Assembly (NCBI GenBank): GCA_046331245.1
Contig: JAXLRH010000010.1
Span: 62,001 to 126,000, forward strand
Direction: 5' to 3'
Origin: SSF14 sp046331245
GTDB taxonomy: Bacteria; Actinomycetota; Acidimicrobiia; Acidimicrobiales; Microtrichaceae
Length of the DNA: 64,000 nucleotides
The notes below the pieces were generated by a model, which had not been told where the DNA came from, ran no database searches, and saw only the letters and a program-made list of their open reading frames with translations. Position 1 is the stretch's first letter. Each line of letters starts with the position of its first letter. This document shows, piece after piece, positions 42,658 through 53,338 of the stretch. The translations under genes and the position numbers were made by a program.

Positions 42658-44346
42658 CACGTCGCCCTCGTCGAGCAGCGGAGCGACGCCCTCGGGCCAG
42701 CGGCTGCGGGTGCGGCGCCACCGGTCGACGTCGGCGAGCACACGGCGAGCGTCGGTGGCGGTCGCCGTCGCACCGGTCGCCAGCTCGTCGGCACCGAGGC
42801 GCGACACCAGCCGCCAGATGTCGCCCCCGACCTCGCCGGGGACGTTGAGGCGACGCGGATCGAGCGACAGGTCCTGCTCCGACACCAGCACGATGTCGGC
42901 CTCGCTCGCCGCGAGCTCCGCCAGCAGGTGGTCGCGCACGACCGGGGCGGTCGCGTCGACGCCCCAGGCCTCGTGCCACGCGGCGAACGGCGGAAGGTCG
43001 TGCGTGTTCAGCGACGCGATCGTCGACTCCGGCACCGGACGCGAGAGACGGAACGGCGCCCTCGTCTCGTCCTGCGCGATGAACAGACCCCGCGCGCCGA
43101 CCTCGGCCATCGCGACCCGCACCTCGTCCGGCACCGTGCCGAGGTCCTCGCCCACCACGCCGCAGTCGTGCGCGACGCTCATCTCCGCGACGACCGACCA
43201 GTTGTGGCGCGCGTCGTAGGTGACGTAGGTGCCGTCGGACGCCTCGGCGCCGTCGGGGATCCAGAACAGGCGGTGGAGGCCCATGACGTGGTCGATGCGC
43301 AACAGGCCGCACACCGACATGTGCGCCTGGAGGCAGCGGGCGAGATCGCCGCGACCGGGGAGCGGCGGCACCAGGCCCCACGACTGGCCGCCGGGGAAGA
43401 ACCGATCCGGCGGGGCGCCGATGGACATCCCGACGGCGAAGTCCTCGGGCGCCTCCCACACGTCGAACCCCGACGCGCTGGTGCCCACCGGCAGGTCGAG
43501 GTAGAGGGCCACGCCCTCGTCGCGGAGGTCGTCGCCGAGCTCGGCCAACTGCGTGGACACGGCCCACTGGAGCGCGATCTCGAACTCCACGTCGGCGCGC
43601 TCGACGCCGTGCGCGGCGAGCGTCGCGTCGTCGCCGGACCGCACCGCCCGGTCGAGCTCGGGCGACCAGGCGCGAGGGTCCCACCCGGCGCGCTCGGCGA
43701 CCGCCTTCCACCGGGCCCACCGCTCGACCCCGGGCCGGTCGCGCACCCACGCCGTGGGAGCCACTGTCGAGCGGGCGGCCGACGACGCGAGCAGTGCCCG
43801 CGCCTGGGAGCGACGCAGCTGCCACGCCGGTTCGGGATGGGTGCGCTCCTGGCGCGGCGTCGGTTTGGGCGCCGGGTACGGCTCCCCCAGGCACTCTGCG
43901 AGCCAGGCGACGTCGAGCCAGCGCTCGTCCCAGTAGCGGCGCGTCAGCGGCGAGTAGGGGCTCGACTCGTCGGGTCTCGTCGCGAGGAGCGGGAGGGTGC
44001 CGACCACGCCGGCACCGAGGGCCACGGCGGCCTCGGCGAACGTGCGCAGCGTCGTCAGGTCGCCGAGGCCGATCTCACGGCCCGACCGCAGCCCGGCCAG
44101 CGGCGCGAACACGCCCCAGGTGTGTGGCGGCTGGGGGCCGGTGGCGCACCTCGACGTCGGGGCGTCAGCGCTCGCCGGCGAAGCTGCGTCCGCCGTCGGG
44201 GTGACGGGCGGCAGCAGGTCCAGGATCGCCTCGATCGTGCTCGCCGGCGGGCGGCGCAGCACGCCGGTGCCGTCGACGTATCCGGTCGCCACACCGCAGG
44301 CGGCGGCGCGTGCCTCGAGCGCGGCGCCGAGCTCGGTGCGACTCAT
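42658..44346 (-). CDS. malQ: 4-alpha-glucanotransferase, end unresolved by a frame change
   Basis: GH77 amylomaltase that transfers glucan segments. Starting at ATG 44346, catalytic segments are LLRIDHVMGLHRLFW (nucleophile), VVGEDLGTVPDEV (acid/base) and IASLNTHDLPPF; FEIALQWAVSTQL precedes them. MalQ-like sequence continues to LLDEGDV near 42658 (563 codons). In this frame no stop occurs until 42178, deep inside glgB, where the translation becomes Arg/Ser-rich shadow sequence. A -1 shift at about 42658 continues instead into the glgB frame. It shares ATGA with the glgC stop. Confidence 0.88.
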
Positions 44347-45569
44347 GTCGCGACGTCGAACTGGAACCCTTTTTCGACGACCGTCACGCCGCCGGCGGAC
44401 ACGATGAGGCCCCGGGCCAGATCCTCCTCGTGATCGACACCGATGTGGGTGCCGGGCGGGACGGAGACGTTCTTGTCGATCACGCAGCGGCGCAGCACGG
44501 CACCCTCGCCGACCCGGCACCTGGGAAGGAGGATCACGCCGTCGAGCGACGCCTCGCTCACGAACGAGCCGGGGCCGATGATGGAGCCGGCGCTCTCGGA
44601 GCCCGAGAGGATGGTGGACGAGCACACCAGGGTGTCCGTCACCTCGGGCACCTCGCCCGCTGGGACCGCGGACAGCTTGCCGGCGGGCGCGGCGGCGAGG
44701 CGAACACCGGCCAGTCCTCGTTGTAGAGGCTGAAGACCGGCACCGACGCGACGAGTCCGGCGTTCGCGCCGTACGTCGACCGTGCCGACGTCGCGCCAGT
44801 AGCCGCGCTCGCGCTCGCCCTGGCCCGGCACCTCGTTGGTGCTGAAGTCGTACACCCGCGCACTGGCACGCTCGGCGAGGCGCGGCATGAGGTCGCCGCC
44901 GATGTCGTGCGGCAGGCCGGTGAGGCTGCCGGGGGTGACCGCCTCGACGAGCACGTCGGTGTCGAACACGTAGTTGCCCATCGAGACCAGGCTCATGTCG
45001 GGGTTGCCGGCCATTGCCGGCGGATCGGACGGCTTCTCGAGGAACCGCGTGATCATGCCGTCGGCGTCGGCGTCGATGATGCCGAAGGCCGAGGCCTCCG
45101 CCCGCGGCACCGGGATGGCCGCCACGGTGACGCCGCCGCCGTGGGCCTGGTGGTAGTCGACCATCTGGCGCGGATCCATGCGGTAGATGTGGTCGGCGCC
45201 GAACACGCACACGATGTCGGGGCGCTCGTCGTTGATCAGGTTGAGGTTCTGGTAGATCGCGTCTGCCGAGCCGCTGAACCAGTGCGGGCCGAGCCGCATC
45301 TGCGCGGGGACGGAGCTGACGTAGCTTCCGAGCAGCGTCGAGAACCTCCACGTACGGCTGATGTGGAGGTCGAGGCTGTGGCTCTTGTACTGGGTGAGCA
45401 CGACGATCCGCGTGTACTGCGCGTTGGCGAAGTTCGACAGCACGAAGTCGATGAGGCGGTAGCTGCCCCCGAACGGCACTGCCGGCTTGGCCCGATCGTT
45501 GGTGAGGGGAAGGAGCCGCTTGCCCTCGCCGCCGGCGAGGATCATGACGAGGACTTTTGGTTGGGCCAT
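44343..45569 (-). CDS. glgC: Glucose-1-phosphate adenylyltransferase with internal frame excursion
   Basis: GlgC makes ADP-glucose from ATP and glucose-1-phosphate, the regulated step of glycogen synthesis. From ATG 45569 (408 codons) it shows LAGGEGKRLLPLTNDRAKPA, FVLSNFANA, FGADHIYRMD, FLEKPSDPP and a C-terminal left-handed helix region (SIIGPGSFVSEASLDGVILL). Between about 44774 and 44680 the direct translation is Arg/Gly-rich and unlike the family. The frame offset by one reads the conserved YGANAGLVASVPVFSLYNED and then WPVFASPP. A +1 and a -1 change therefore cancel. Without correction about 31 residues are wrong. Confidence 0.88.
   Translation of the reverse strand: MAQPKVLVMILAGGEGKRLLPLTNDRAKPAVPFGGSYRLIDFVLSNFANAQYTRIVVLTQYKSHSLDLHISRTWRFSTLLGSYVSSVPAQMRLGPHWFSGSADAIYQNLNLINDERPDIVCVFGADHIYRMDPRQMVDYHQAHGGGVTVAAIPVPRAEASAFGIIDADADGMITRFLEKPSDPPAMAGNPDMSLVSMGNYVFDTDVLVEAVTPGSLTGLPHDIGGDLMPRLAERASARVYDFSTNEVPGQGERERGYWRDVGTVDVRRERRTRRVGAGLQPLQRGLAGVRLAAAPAGKLSAVPAGEVPEVTDTLVCSSTILSGSESAGSIIGPGSFVSEASLDGVILLPRCRVGEGAVLRRCVIDKNVSVPPGTHIGVDHEEDLARGLIVSAGGVTVVEKGFQFDVAT
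44680..44774 (-). other. Frame-shifted segment inside glgC
   Basis: Conserved GlgC coding sequence runs in the alternative frame here. The +1 change follows GTC GAC at 44775-44780 and the -1 return is near the CCGGCAAG at about 44680. This is consistent with two missing bases at the first site and one at the second. Confidence 0.75.
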
Positions 45570-45579
45570 CGAGGCCAGC

Positions 45580-47007
45580 CTACCGGCGCGACCCCTCCGC
45601 CCCGGGACGCTCGGGCGCTGATTCGTCACGCGAAACGAGACCTTCATACAGCGCCCGGTAGTGGGTCGCCGGGGTGTCCCACGACCAGTCGGCGGCCATG
45701 CCCCGGGCCCGCACGCGGGCCACCCGGGCCCGGTTCGACACCAGTCGGACGCCGCGGTGCACGCCGTCGACGATCCCGGCGCCGCTGACCGAGCGCATCA
45801 CGATGCCCGTGCCCTGTCGCGACGACTCGTCCGCGTCGACCACGGTGTCGTGCAGACCGCCGACGTCGGTCACGATCGGGATCGTCCCGTAGCGGAGGGC
45901 CTGCATCTGGGTGAGGCCGCACGGCTCGAACCGGCTCGGCACCACGGTCAGGTCGCCCGCAGCGAACATGCGGTGGGCCAGCGCGGCGTCGTAGCCCTGA
46001 CGGAACGCGACGCGGCCGGCGTGCGCGGCGGCGATCCGTGCCATCGCCGCCTCCGTCTCCCGGTCGCCCGACCCGAGGAGTGCGACCCGTGCGGGGACGC
46101 CCGCCACGATGCCGGCGACCTCGCCGAGGAGGTCGATGCCCTTCTGGTAGTCGAAGCGGCTGACGCTCACGACGAGCGGTCCGCCGGTCTCCTCGAGCCC
46201 CAGCTCGGCGCAGAGCGCCTGCTGGTTGGCCGCCTTGAGCTCGACGGTCGACGCGTCGTACCGGGCGACGAGGTGCGCGTCGGCGGCCGGGTCCCAGTCG
46301 ACGGTGTCGATGCCGTTGAGGATGCCGACGAGGTCGCCGCCACGCGAGCGCAGGAGCGCGTCGAGGCCCATGCCGTGCTCCTCGGTCGTGATCTCGTCGG
46401 CGTAGCGGGGGCTGACGGTGACGACGCGATCGGCGAGCGAGATGCCGCCGGCGAGCGCGTTCACCGAGTTCTTCCACCGGTACCGCTCGCCGCGGGCCCC
46501 GAGCACGTCGATCCAGCCGGGGTCGCACCAGCCCTGGTGGGCCAGGTTGTGGATCGTGAGCACGGTCGGCGTGCCCTCGGGGAGGTGGGCCAGCGTCGTC
46601 GCAGCGTGCCAGTCGTGCACGTGGACGACGTCGGGTCGCAGCACGCGGGCGAGCGCGGCGACGGCCGCCGACCACGCGAAGAAGCGGTGGTCGTTGTCGC
46701 GCCAGCCGCTCCCCGACTCGGGGTCGACGTACGGATGGGGCCGGGCGAGGGACGGGGCGTCGATGACGACCACCTGGCCCAGGTGCTCGATCGTGCCCAC
46801 GCGCGCCGACGCCGAACCCACCCACGACGGCACGTCGAGGGCGACGGTGCGCTCGGCGGCGAGCGGGAACGCCTCGTAGCCGGGCACCACCGGCGTGACG
46901 GTGATGCCGTCGCGTCGCAGCGCCCCGACGAGGCCCGCTGCCGCCGCACCGAGCCCGCCGGTGGACACCAGCGGTTCGAGTTCGGCGGTGGCGAAGAGCA
47001 CGTGCAC
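45580..47007 (-). CDS. glgA: Glycogen synthase, GT5 family
   Basis: GlgA elongates alpha-1,4-glucan from ADP-glucose. I start at GTG 47007 (VHVLFATAELEPL), giving 475 residues; a TTG nine codons upstream is less likely. The N-terminal nucleotide-binding motif, normally KxGGL, reads STGGLG at about residues 15-20, so the usual lysine is replaced by serine. Other GT5 segments are VVHVHDWHAA, TIHNLAHQG, GILNGIDTVDWDP, SRFDYQKGIDLL and VVPSRFEPCGLTQMQALRYG. The glgC start lies 10 bp downstream of its stop, so glgA-glgC-malQ-glgB are one operon. Confidence 0.93.
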   Translation of the reverse strand: MHVLFATAELEPLVSTGGLGAAAAGLVGALRRDGITVTPVVPGYEAFPLAAERTVALDVPSWVGSASARVGTIEHLGQVVVIDAPSLARPHPYVDPESGSGWRDNDHRFFAWSAAVAALARVLRPDVVHVHDWHAATTLAHLPEGTPTVLTIHNLAHQGWCDPGWIDVLGARGERYRWKNSVNALAGGISLADRVVTVSPRYADEITTEEHGMGLDALLRSRGGDLVGILNGIDTVDWDPAADAHLVARYDASTVELKAANQQALCAELGLEETGGPLVVSVSRFDYQKGIDLLGEVAGIVAGVPARVALLGSGDRETEAAMARIAAAHAGRVAFRQGYDAALAHRMFAAGDLTVVPSRFEPCGLTQMQALRYGTIPIVTDVGGLHDTVVDADESSRQGTGIVMRSVSGAGIVDGVHRGVRLVSNRARVARVRARGMAADWSWDTPATHYRALYEGLVSRDESAPERPGAEGSRR

Positions 47008-47046
47008 GACCGACGACGGTATCGGATCCTGCAAGACTCACCGCCC

Positions 47047-47832
47047 ATGCAGGACGTTCCCGCCGCAGCGGACGACCACACCCTCGCACGCGACCTCGCG
47101 CACGAGGCAGGGGCACTGCTGCTCGCGGTCCGCGGCGAGCTCGCCGCCGCCGGGGCCGGCGCCGCCGAGCTCAAGAGCGCCGGCGACGAACGCGCCAACC
47201 GGTGGTTGATGGACCAGCTCGCGCTGCGTCGCCCCGACGATCCGGTGCTCAGCGAGGAGGAGCGCGAGCGGCCCAGCGCCGTCGCCCGCCGCCTCGACGC
47301 TCGACGTGCCTGGATCGTCGATCCCCTGGACGGCACCCGCGAGTTCTCCGAGCCGCCTCGCACCGACTGGGCGGTCCACGTCGCGCTGGCCGTCGACGGC
47401 GTGCCCGTCGCCGGCGCCGTCGCGCTTCCGGCGCTCGGGGTCACCTTGGGCACGGGCCCGTACGCTCCGTCCCCGCCGCCGCCGCACGACGGGGCGCCGC
47501 GCATCATCGTCAGCCGCACCCGCCCGCCGGCCGAGGCGCTCCGCATCCGCGACGCGCTCGGCGGGACGCTCGTGGAGATGGGGTCGGCCGGGGCGAAGGC
47601 GATGGCCGTCGTGCGCGGCGAGGCCGACGTCTACGCCCACTCGGGTGGGCAGTACGAGTGGGACTCGTGCGCGCCCGTCGCCGTCGCGATGGCCGCCGGC
47701 CTGTGGTGCACGCGCCTCGACGGCTCGCCGCTCCGGTACAACCGCAGCGACCCCTACCTCCCCGACCTGCTGATCTGCCGCCCGGAGATGGCCGCCGACG
47801 CCGTCCGCGCAGCAGAATCACCACATGCCTGA
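47047..47832 (+). CDS. CysQ-like 3'(2'),5'-bisphosphate nucleotidase
   Basis: A 261-residue member of the inositol-monophosphatase superfamily. Metal motifs are LSEEER (about residues 73-78), WIVDPLDGTREF (89-100) and the C-terminal GGQYEWDSCAPVAVAM. GSAGAKAMAVVRGEADVY is typical of CysQ-type enzymes, which dephosphorylate PAP. PAP arises from the PAPS made by CysC, though cysC is 13 kb away. It is divergent from glgA with 39 bp between starts. Inositol-phosphatase activity is the alternative. Confidence 0.85.
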   Translation: MQDVPAAADDHTLARDLAHEAGALLLAVRGELAAAGAGAAELKSAGDERANRWLMDQLALRRPDDPVLSEEERERPSAVARRLDARRAWIVDPLDGTREFSEPPRTDWAVHVALAVDGVPVAGAVALPALGVTLGTGPYAPSPPPPHDGAPRIIVSRTRPPAEALRIRDALGGTLVEMGSAGAKAMAVVRGEADVYAHSGGQYEWDSCAPVAVAMAAGLWCTRLDGSPLRYNRSDPYLPDLLICRPEMAADAVRAAESPHA

Positions 47833-49417
47833 CGCCACGTCCGCCCCCGTCGACCGCGACTGGGGCTCGTTCACCGACGACGGCCCGTGGAACGTCGACC
47901 GGTCGCACCTCCCGTGGATGCAGGGGATCCGGGTGCTTCGCCTCGCCACGCGACGCCAGGTCCCCGACCTCACCCGGGTGCGCCGGGTGCCACCGATCGG
48001 CCGCACCGCGGTCGTCACCTACCACCTCGGCGGGGCGCTCGCCGCATGGGCCGTCGGCGACCGGCGCCGTGGCGGCTCGGTCTCGCGTGCCGGCATCTCC
48101 CGTCGACTCCGCGTCGCCGCCGAGCGCCTCGGCCCCACCTACATCAAGCTCTGCCAGATCGTGAGCTCCGGGGAGGGCATCTTCCCCGAGGAGCTGGTCG
48201 AGGAGATGAAGAAGTGCCGCGACAAGGTGCCGGCGGAGGACTTCGACACCGTGCGCGGGGTCGTCGAGTCCGAGCTCGGCCGCCCGCTCGCCGAGGTGTT
48301 CGCCACGTTCGACCGCGCTCCCATCGCCGCCGCCTCGATCGCCCAGGTGCACGGCGCCACGCTGCTCGACGGCACGCCGGTCGTCGTGAAGGTGCAGCGC
48401 CCCACCATCCGCAGCCAGGTCCACCAGGACCTGCAGGTGATGGCGGCCATCGCTCCCCTGCTCGTCGGGCGCATCCCGATCGCCGCGCTCGCCAACCCCC
48501 CGGCGCTCGTCGAGCTGTTCGCCGAGACGATCTGCGAGGAGCTCGACTTCCGGCTCGAGGCCGAGAACATGATCGACCTGGCCACGGTCTTCGCGTCGAT
48601 CAACCAGCGCGGCTACGTGATCCCTCGGCCGCACCCCACCCTCGTCACGCGCCGGGTGCTCGTGATGGAGCGGTTCGACGGCTACGCGTTCGACGATGTC
48701 GAGGGCATGCGGGCGGCGGGCATCGACACCCACGAGGTGATCCGGGTCGGGATGCGCGGCTTCACCGAGGGCTGCATGATCCACGGCATCTTCCACGGGG
48801 ACCTGCACGGCGGAAACCTCATGGTGCTGCCGAACGGCAACATCGGCCTCCTCGACCACGGCATCACGGCGCGCATGACACCGCTGCAGCGCAACGCCTT
48901 CCTCCGCCTCATGCTCCTCGGCGCCGCGGGCGACATCCCCGGCCAGATCGCGGCGTTCCGCGACCTCGGCGCCCTGCCCGCCGACGTGGACATCCACGAG
49001 GTCATGGTCGACCTCGGCCTCGACCAGGCCCCGGTCGACCCCACCTCGCTCACCCAGGACCAGCTCGTCGGCGAGATCCAGCGCATCACGAAGGCCCTGC
49101 TCGGCTACGGCGCCCGCCTGCCGAAGATCCTGATGCTGTACGTGAAGAACCTCGTGTTCCTCGACGGCGCCATCGCCCGGCTCGCTCCGGACCTCGACCT
49201 GCTGAGCGAGTTCGCCGAGCTGTCCATGCACCTCGCCACCAACTACGGCCCTCAGATCGCGGCCGAGCTCGGCGTCGATCCCTCGACCCTCGCCGCCGAT
49301 CGCGAGGCGATCAAGGCCAGCTTCGGCATCGTCGACCCGGAGATCGACACGGTGACCTACGCCGAGCTCCAGGAGCGACGCGAACTCATCCGCAAACGGC
49401 TCGCCGGCCACTCCTGA
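47825..49417 (+). CDS. ABC1/UbiB-family atypical kinase
   Basis: This 530-residue protein kinase-like fold has the ABC1 features. The KxGQ motif is changed to KLCQ (LGPTYIKLCQIVSSGEG, about residues 101-117). The alanine-rich loop reads AAASIAQVHGA, the ATP lysine is in VVVKVQRP, and EELDF follows. The catalytic loop is HGDLHGGN (about 324-331) and the metal site DHG in LLDHGITAR. Such proteins act in quinone or lipid metabolism as ATPases rather than protein kinases. It overlaps the CysQ-like gene by 8 bp. A C-terminal helical region (about 430-530) completes it. Confidence 0.88.
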   Translation: MPDATSAPVDRDWGSFTDDGPWNVDRSHLPWMQGIRVLRLATRRQVPDLTRVRRVPPIGRTAVVTYHLGGALAAWAVGDRRRGGSVSRAGISRRLRVAAERLGPTYIKLCQIVSSGEGIFPEELVEEMKKCRDKVPAEDFDTVRGVVESELGRPLAEVFATFDRAPIAAASIAQVHGATLLDGTPVVVKVQRPTIRSQVHQDLQVMAAIAPLLVGRIPIAALANPPALVELFAETICEELDFRLEAENMIDLATVFASINQRGYVIPRPHPTLVTRRVLVMERFDGYAFDDVEGMRAAGIDTHEVIRVGMRGFTEGCMIHGIFHGDLHGGNLMVLPNGNIGLLDHGITARMTPLQRNAFLRLMLLGAAGDIPGQIAAFRDLGALPADVDIHEVMVDLGLDQAPVDPTSLTQDQLVGEIQRITKALLGYGARLPKILMLYVKNLVFLDGAIARLAPDLDLLSEFAELSMHLATNYGPQIAAELGVDPSTLAADREAIKASFGIVDPEIDTVTYAELQERRELIRKRLAGHS

Positions 49418-49497
49418 TCGTTCCGCCGTTTCCGGCGATCACGGCGATACGCTCCGTTTCGGGGGAGGCGACCCAGCCGTCCCGAGAGGAGCGTCCC

Positions 49498-49890
49498 ATG
49501 ATCGCCACACTCCGTCAGACCTACGAGGTGAGCACCAGCGGCTCCATGAGCGGTGGGGTCTTCCTCCTCATGATGCTCGTGTACCTCGCAGTGATCGCGC
49601 TGTTCCTGTACTCCAACTGGAAGGTCTGGGTGAAGATGGGCGATCCGGGCTGGATGGGCATCGTCCCGATCCTCAACGTGTACCGGATCTTCCAGCGCAC
49701 CCGCCCCGAGCAGGCGGTGCTCTACACGATCCTGTCGATCGTCCCCTGCATCTCGATCGTCATGGCGTTCTTCTACTGGAGCGACCTCGGCAAGCTGTTC
49801 GGAAAGTCGTTCCTGCACGGCCTGCTCACGCCGCTGCTCGCGTTCGGCGACGCCACCTACGTCGGTCCGCCGCCGCCCCGTCTGGGCTGA
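49498..49890 (+). CDS. DUF5684-type small membrane protein
   Basis: The 130-residue product from ATG 49498 (GAGAGGAGC ribosome site) has hydrophobic helices at about 20-40 and 72-93 and weaker ones around 52-64 and 106-118. The conserved segment KMGDPGWMGIVPILNVYRI between helices 1 and 2 is typical of DUF5684 membrane proteins, some of which are fused to signal peptidases. The function is unknown. It is separated from the ABC1 gene by 80 bp and followed by a terminator hairpin. Confidence 0.8.
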   Translation: MIATLRQTYEVSTSGSMSGGVFLLMMLVYLAVIALFLYSNWKVWVKMGDPGWMGIVPILNVYRIFQRTRPEQAVLYTILSIVPCISIVMAFFYWSDLGKLFGKSFLHGLLTPLLAFGDATYVGPPPPRLG

Positions 49891-49895
49891 CCGTT

Positions 49896-49914
49896 CGGGC
49901 GGATCGGCCGCCCG
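49896..49914 (+). terminator. Hairpin terminator after the DUF5684 gene
   Basis: A 7-bp perfect stem (CGGGCGG/CCGCCCG) with loop ATCGG starts 5 bp after the stop codon. It separates this gene from typA. Confidence 0.6.
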
Positions 49915-49922
49915 GTTCGCGA

Positions 49923-49951
49923 TTGCAAGCACTTTTGGGGCAGACTGGTAC
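49923..49951 (+). promoter_or_regulatory. Candidate typA promoter
   Basis: TTGCAA (49923-49928), a 17-bp spacer and TGGTAC (49946-49951) precede typA by 24 bp. The local sequence is unusually A/T-rich for this window. A GGAG ribosome site is at 49967-49970. Confidence 0.35.
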
Positions 49952-49975
49952 GTCCCCCTGCTTCCTGGAGTTACT

Positions 49976-51847
<1,872 letters not shown>

Positions 51848-51886
51848 TATTGGGAGAACATTGTCCGGCGAGCCGACGAGGCCCAC

Positions 51887-52624
51887 ATGTCCCCTCAGCG
51901 TTCCGACAGCCTGAGAACGCAGGCGGTGCTGATCTCGACGGCGGAACAGCTCTTCTCGGACCGGGGCATCGAGGGCGTCTCGCTCAGCGAGATCAACCGG
52001 GCCGCCGGGCAGCGGAACAAGTCGGCGCTGCACTACCACTTCGGGAGCCGTGACGGGCTGCTGAAGGCCCTGCTCGAGAAGCACCGCACCCAGCTCGACG
52101 CGGAGCGGTCCAAGCTGCTGGCCGGCTACGGGGACGCCGAGCTCACGCTGCACGACGCGGTGAGCGTCATGGTGCGACCGCTCGCGGAGCGGGTCGACGA
52201 CCGCGAGAACGGGGGCGTGCACTACATCCGGATCATGGCGCAGCTCTCGGCCAATCCACAGCACCCGCTCAACTCGTGGCTCTTCAACGAACTGCCACCC
52301 GCCTTTGCCGCGATCGCACCCACCCTCTATCGACACATTCCCCGGGCGCCGACCTTGTTGCGAATGCGCCGAGCGCAATTGATGAACGGCACGATGTTCC
52401 ATGCGCTGCTGCTGCAGACATATGCGCCGACCGGCGAGGACGGCGCAGCGGACCGACGGGTGCTCTACACGAACGACCTCATCGACTGCATTTGCGGATT
52501 GCTCAGCGCGCCGGTTTCGGACGTGTCGAACGCCGCCATCGACGAGCTGATGCGGGACGGTTCGGCCGAGCGCGCCGGCGACGACCGGATCCCGCGCTTC
52601 GGTCCCATCCCACCCAAGTGGTGA
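51887..52624 (+). CDS. TetR-family transcriptional regulator
   Basis: The 245-residue protein has an N-terminal helix-turn-helix (about residues 10-58: ISTAEQLFSDRGIEGVSLSE, INRAAG, ALHYHFGSRDGLL) typical of TetR. The ligand domain is not assignable to a subfamily. A proline-rich tail ends in FGPIPPKW. It follows typA closely on the same strand but is not a typical operon partner. Its target is unknown; lipid genes lie a few kilobases downstream. Part of its coding sequence (around 52300-52510) is less GC-rich than its neighbours. Confidence 0.9.
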   Translation: MSPQRSDSLRTQAVLISTAEQLFSDRGIEGVSLSEINRAAGQRNKSALHYHFGSRDGLLKALLEKHRTQLDAERSKLLAGYGDAELTLHDAVSVMVRPLAERVDDRENGGVHYIRIMAQLSANPQHPLNSWLFNELPPAFAAIAPTLYRHIPRAPTLLRMRRAQLMNGTMFHALLLQTYAPTGEDGAADRRVLYTNDLIDCICGLLSAPVSDVSNAAIDELMRDGSAERAGDDRIPRFGPIPPKW

Positions 52625-52678
52625 CGGCCCCGTCGACTGCGTGACGGTCGTGCCGGCAGGCTCCCGTAGGATCGGGCC

Positions 52679-53338
52679 GTGCGTCTCGTGATTGCCCGCT
52701 GCTCGGTCGACTACCAGGGTCGGCTCAGCGCCCACCTCCCCCTCGCCACCCGGCTCCTCATGGTGAAGGCCGACGGGTGCGTGGCCATCCACGCCGACGG
52801 CGGTGCGTACAAGCCGCTCAACTGGATGAACGCCCCGAACCGGTTGGTCGAGGGCGACGGCGTCTGGACGGTCACCAACCCCAAGGGCGAGACCCTCACG
52901 ATCACGCTCGAGGAGGTCGTGCACGACAGCGCCCACGAGCTCGGGGTCGACCCCGGGCTGCAGAAGGACGGCGTCGAGGCGCACCTCCAGGAGCTCCTGG
53001 CGGCGAACACCGACGTCATCGCCGACGGGCTCGTCCTGGTGCGTCGCGAGTACCCGACCGACATCGGGCCCGTCGACCTCCTGTGCCGTGACGGCGAGGG
53101 CCGGGCGATCGCCATCGAGGTGAAGCGACGCGGGGAGATCGACGGCGTCGAGCAGCTCTCCCGCTACCTCGAGCGCCTCGACCGCGATCCGACGCTCCGG
53201 GGCGTGCGCGGCATCTTCGTGGCGCAGTCCATCAAGCCGCAGGCGAAGGTGCTGGCCGCGAGCCGCGACATCGACTGCGTGGAGGTCGACTACGACGAGC
53301 TGCGCGGGATCGAGTCGAACGTGCTGCGGCTGTTCTGA
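52679..53338 (+). CDS. nucS: Mismatch-specific endonuclease NucS/EndoMS
   Basis: NucS cuts both strands at mismatches and replaces MutS/MutL repair in most Actinobacteria and many Archaea. The 219-residue product starts at GTG 52679 with MRLVIARCSVDYQGRLSAHL. The N-terminal DNA-binding part includes LLMVKADGCVAIHADGGAYK. The C-terminal RecB-like nuclease has the catalytic Asp in GPVDLLCRDG (about residue 133) and ExK in IAIEVKRRGEIDG (about 148-150). EQLSRYLERL follows. Its 3' end overlaps the convergent DUF3445 gene by 49 bp. Confidence 0.95.
   Translation: MRLVIARCSVDYQGRLSAHLPLATRLLMVKADGCVAIHADGGAYKPLNWMNAPNRLVEGDGVWTVTNPKGETLTITLEEVVHDSAHELGVDPGLQKDGVEAHLQELLAANTDVIADGLVLVRREYPTDIGPVDLLCRDGEGRAIAIEVKRRGEIDGVEQLSRYLERLDRDPTLRGVRGIFVAQSIKPQAKVLAASRDIDCVEVDYDELRGIESNVLRLF

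Noticed and set aside
42252..44433. Long plus-strand open frames across malQ and glgB
   Set aside because: They are Arg-rich, lack motifs and lie opposite clear GH77 and GH13 coding sequence.
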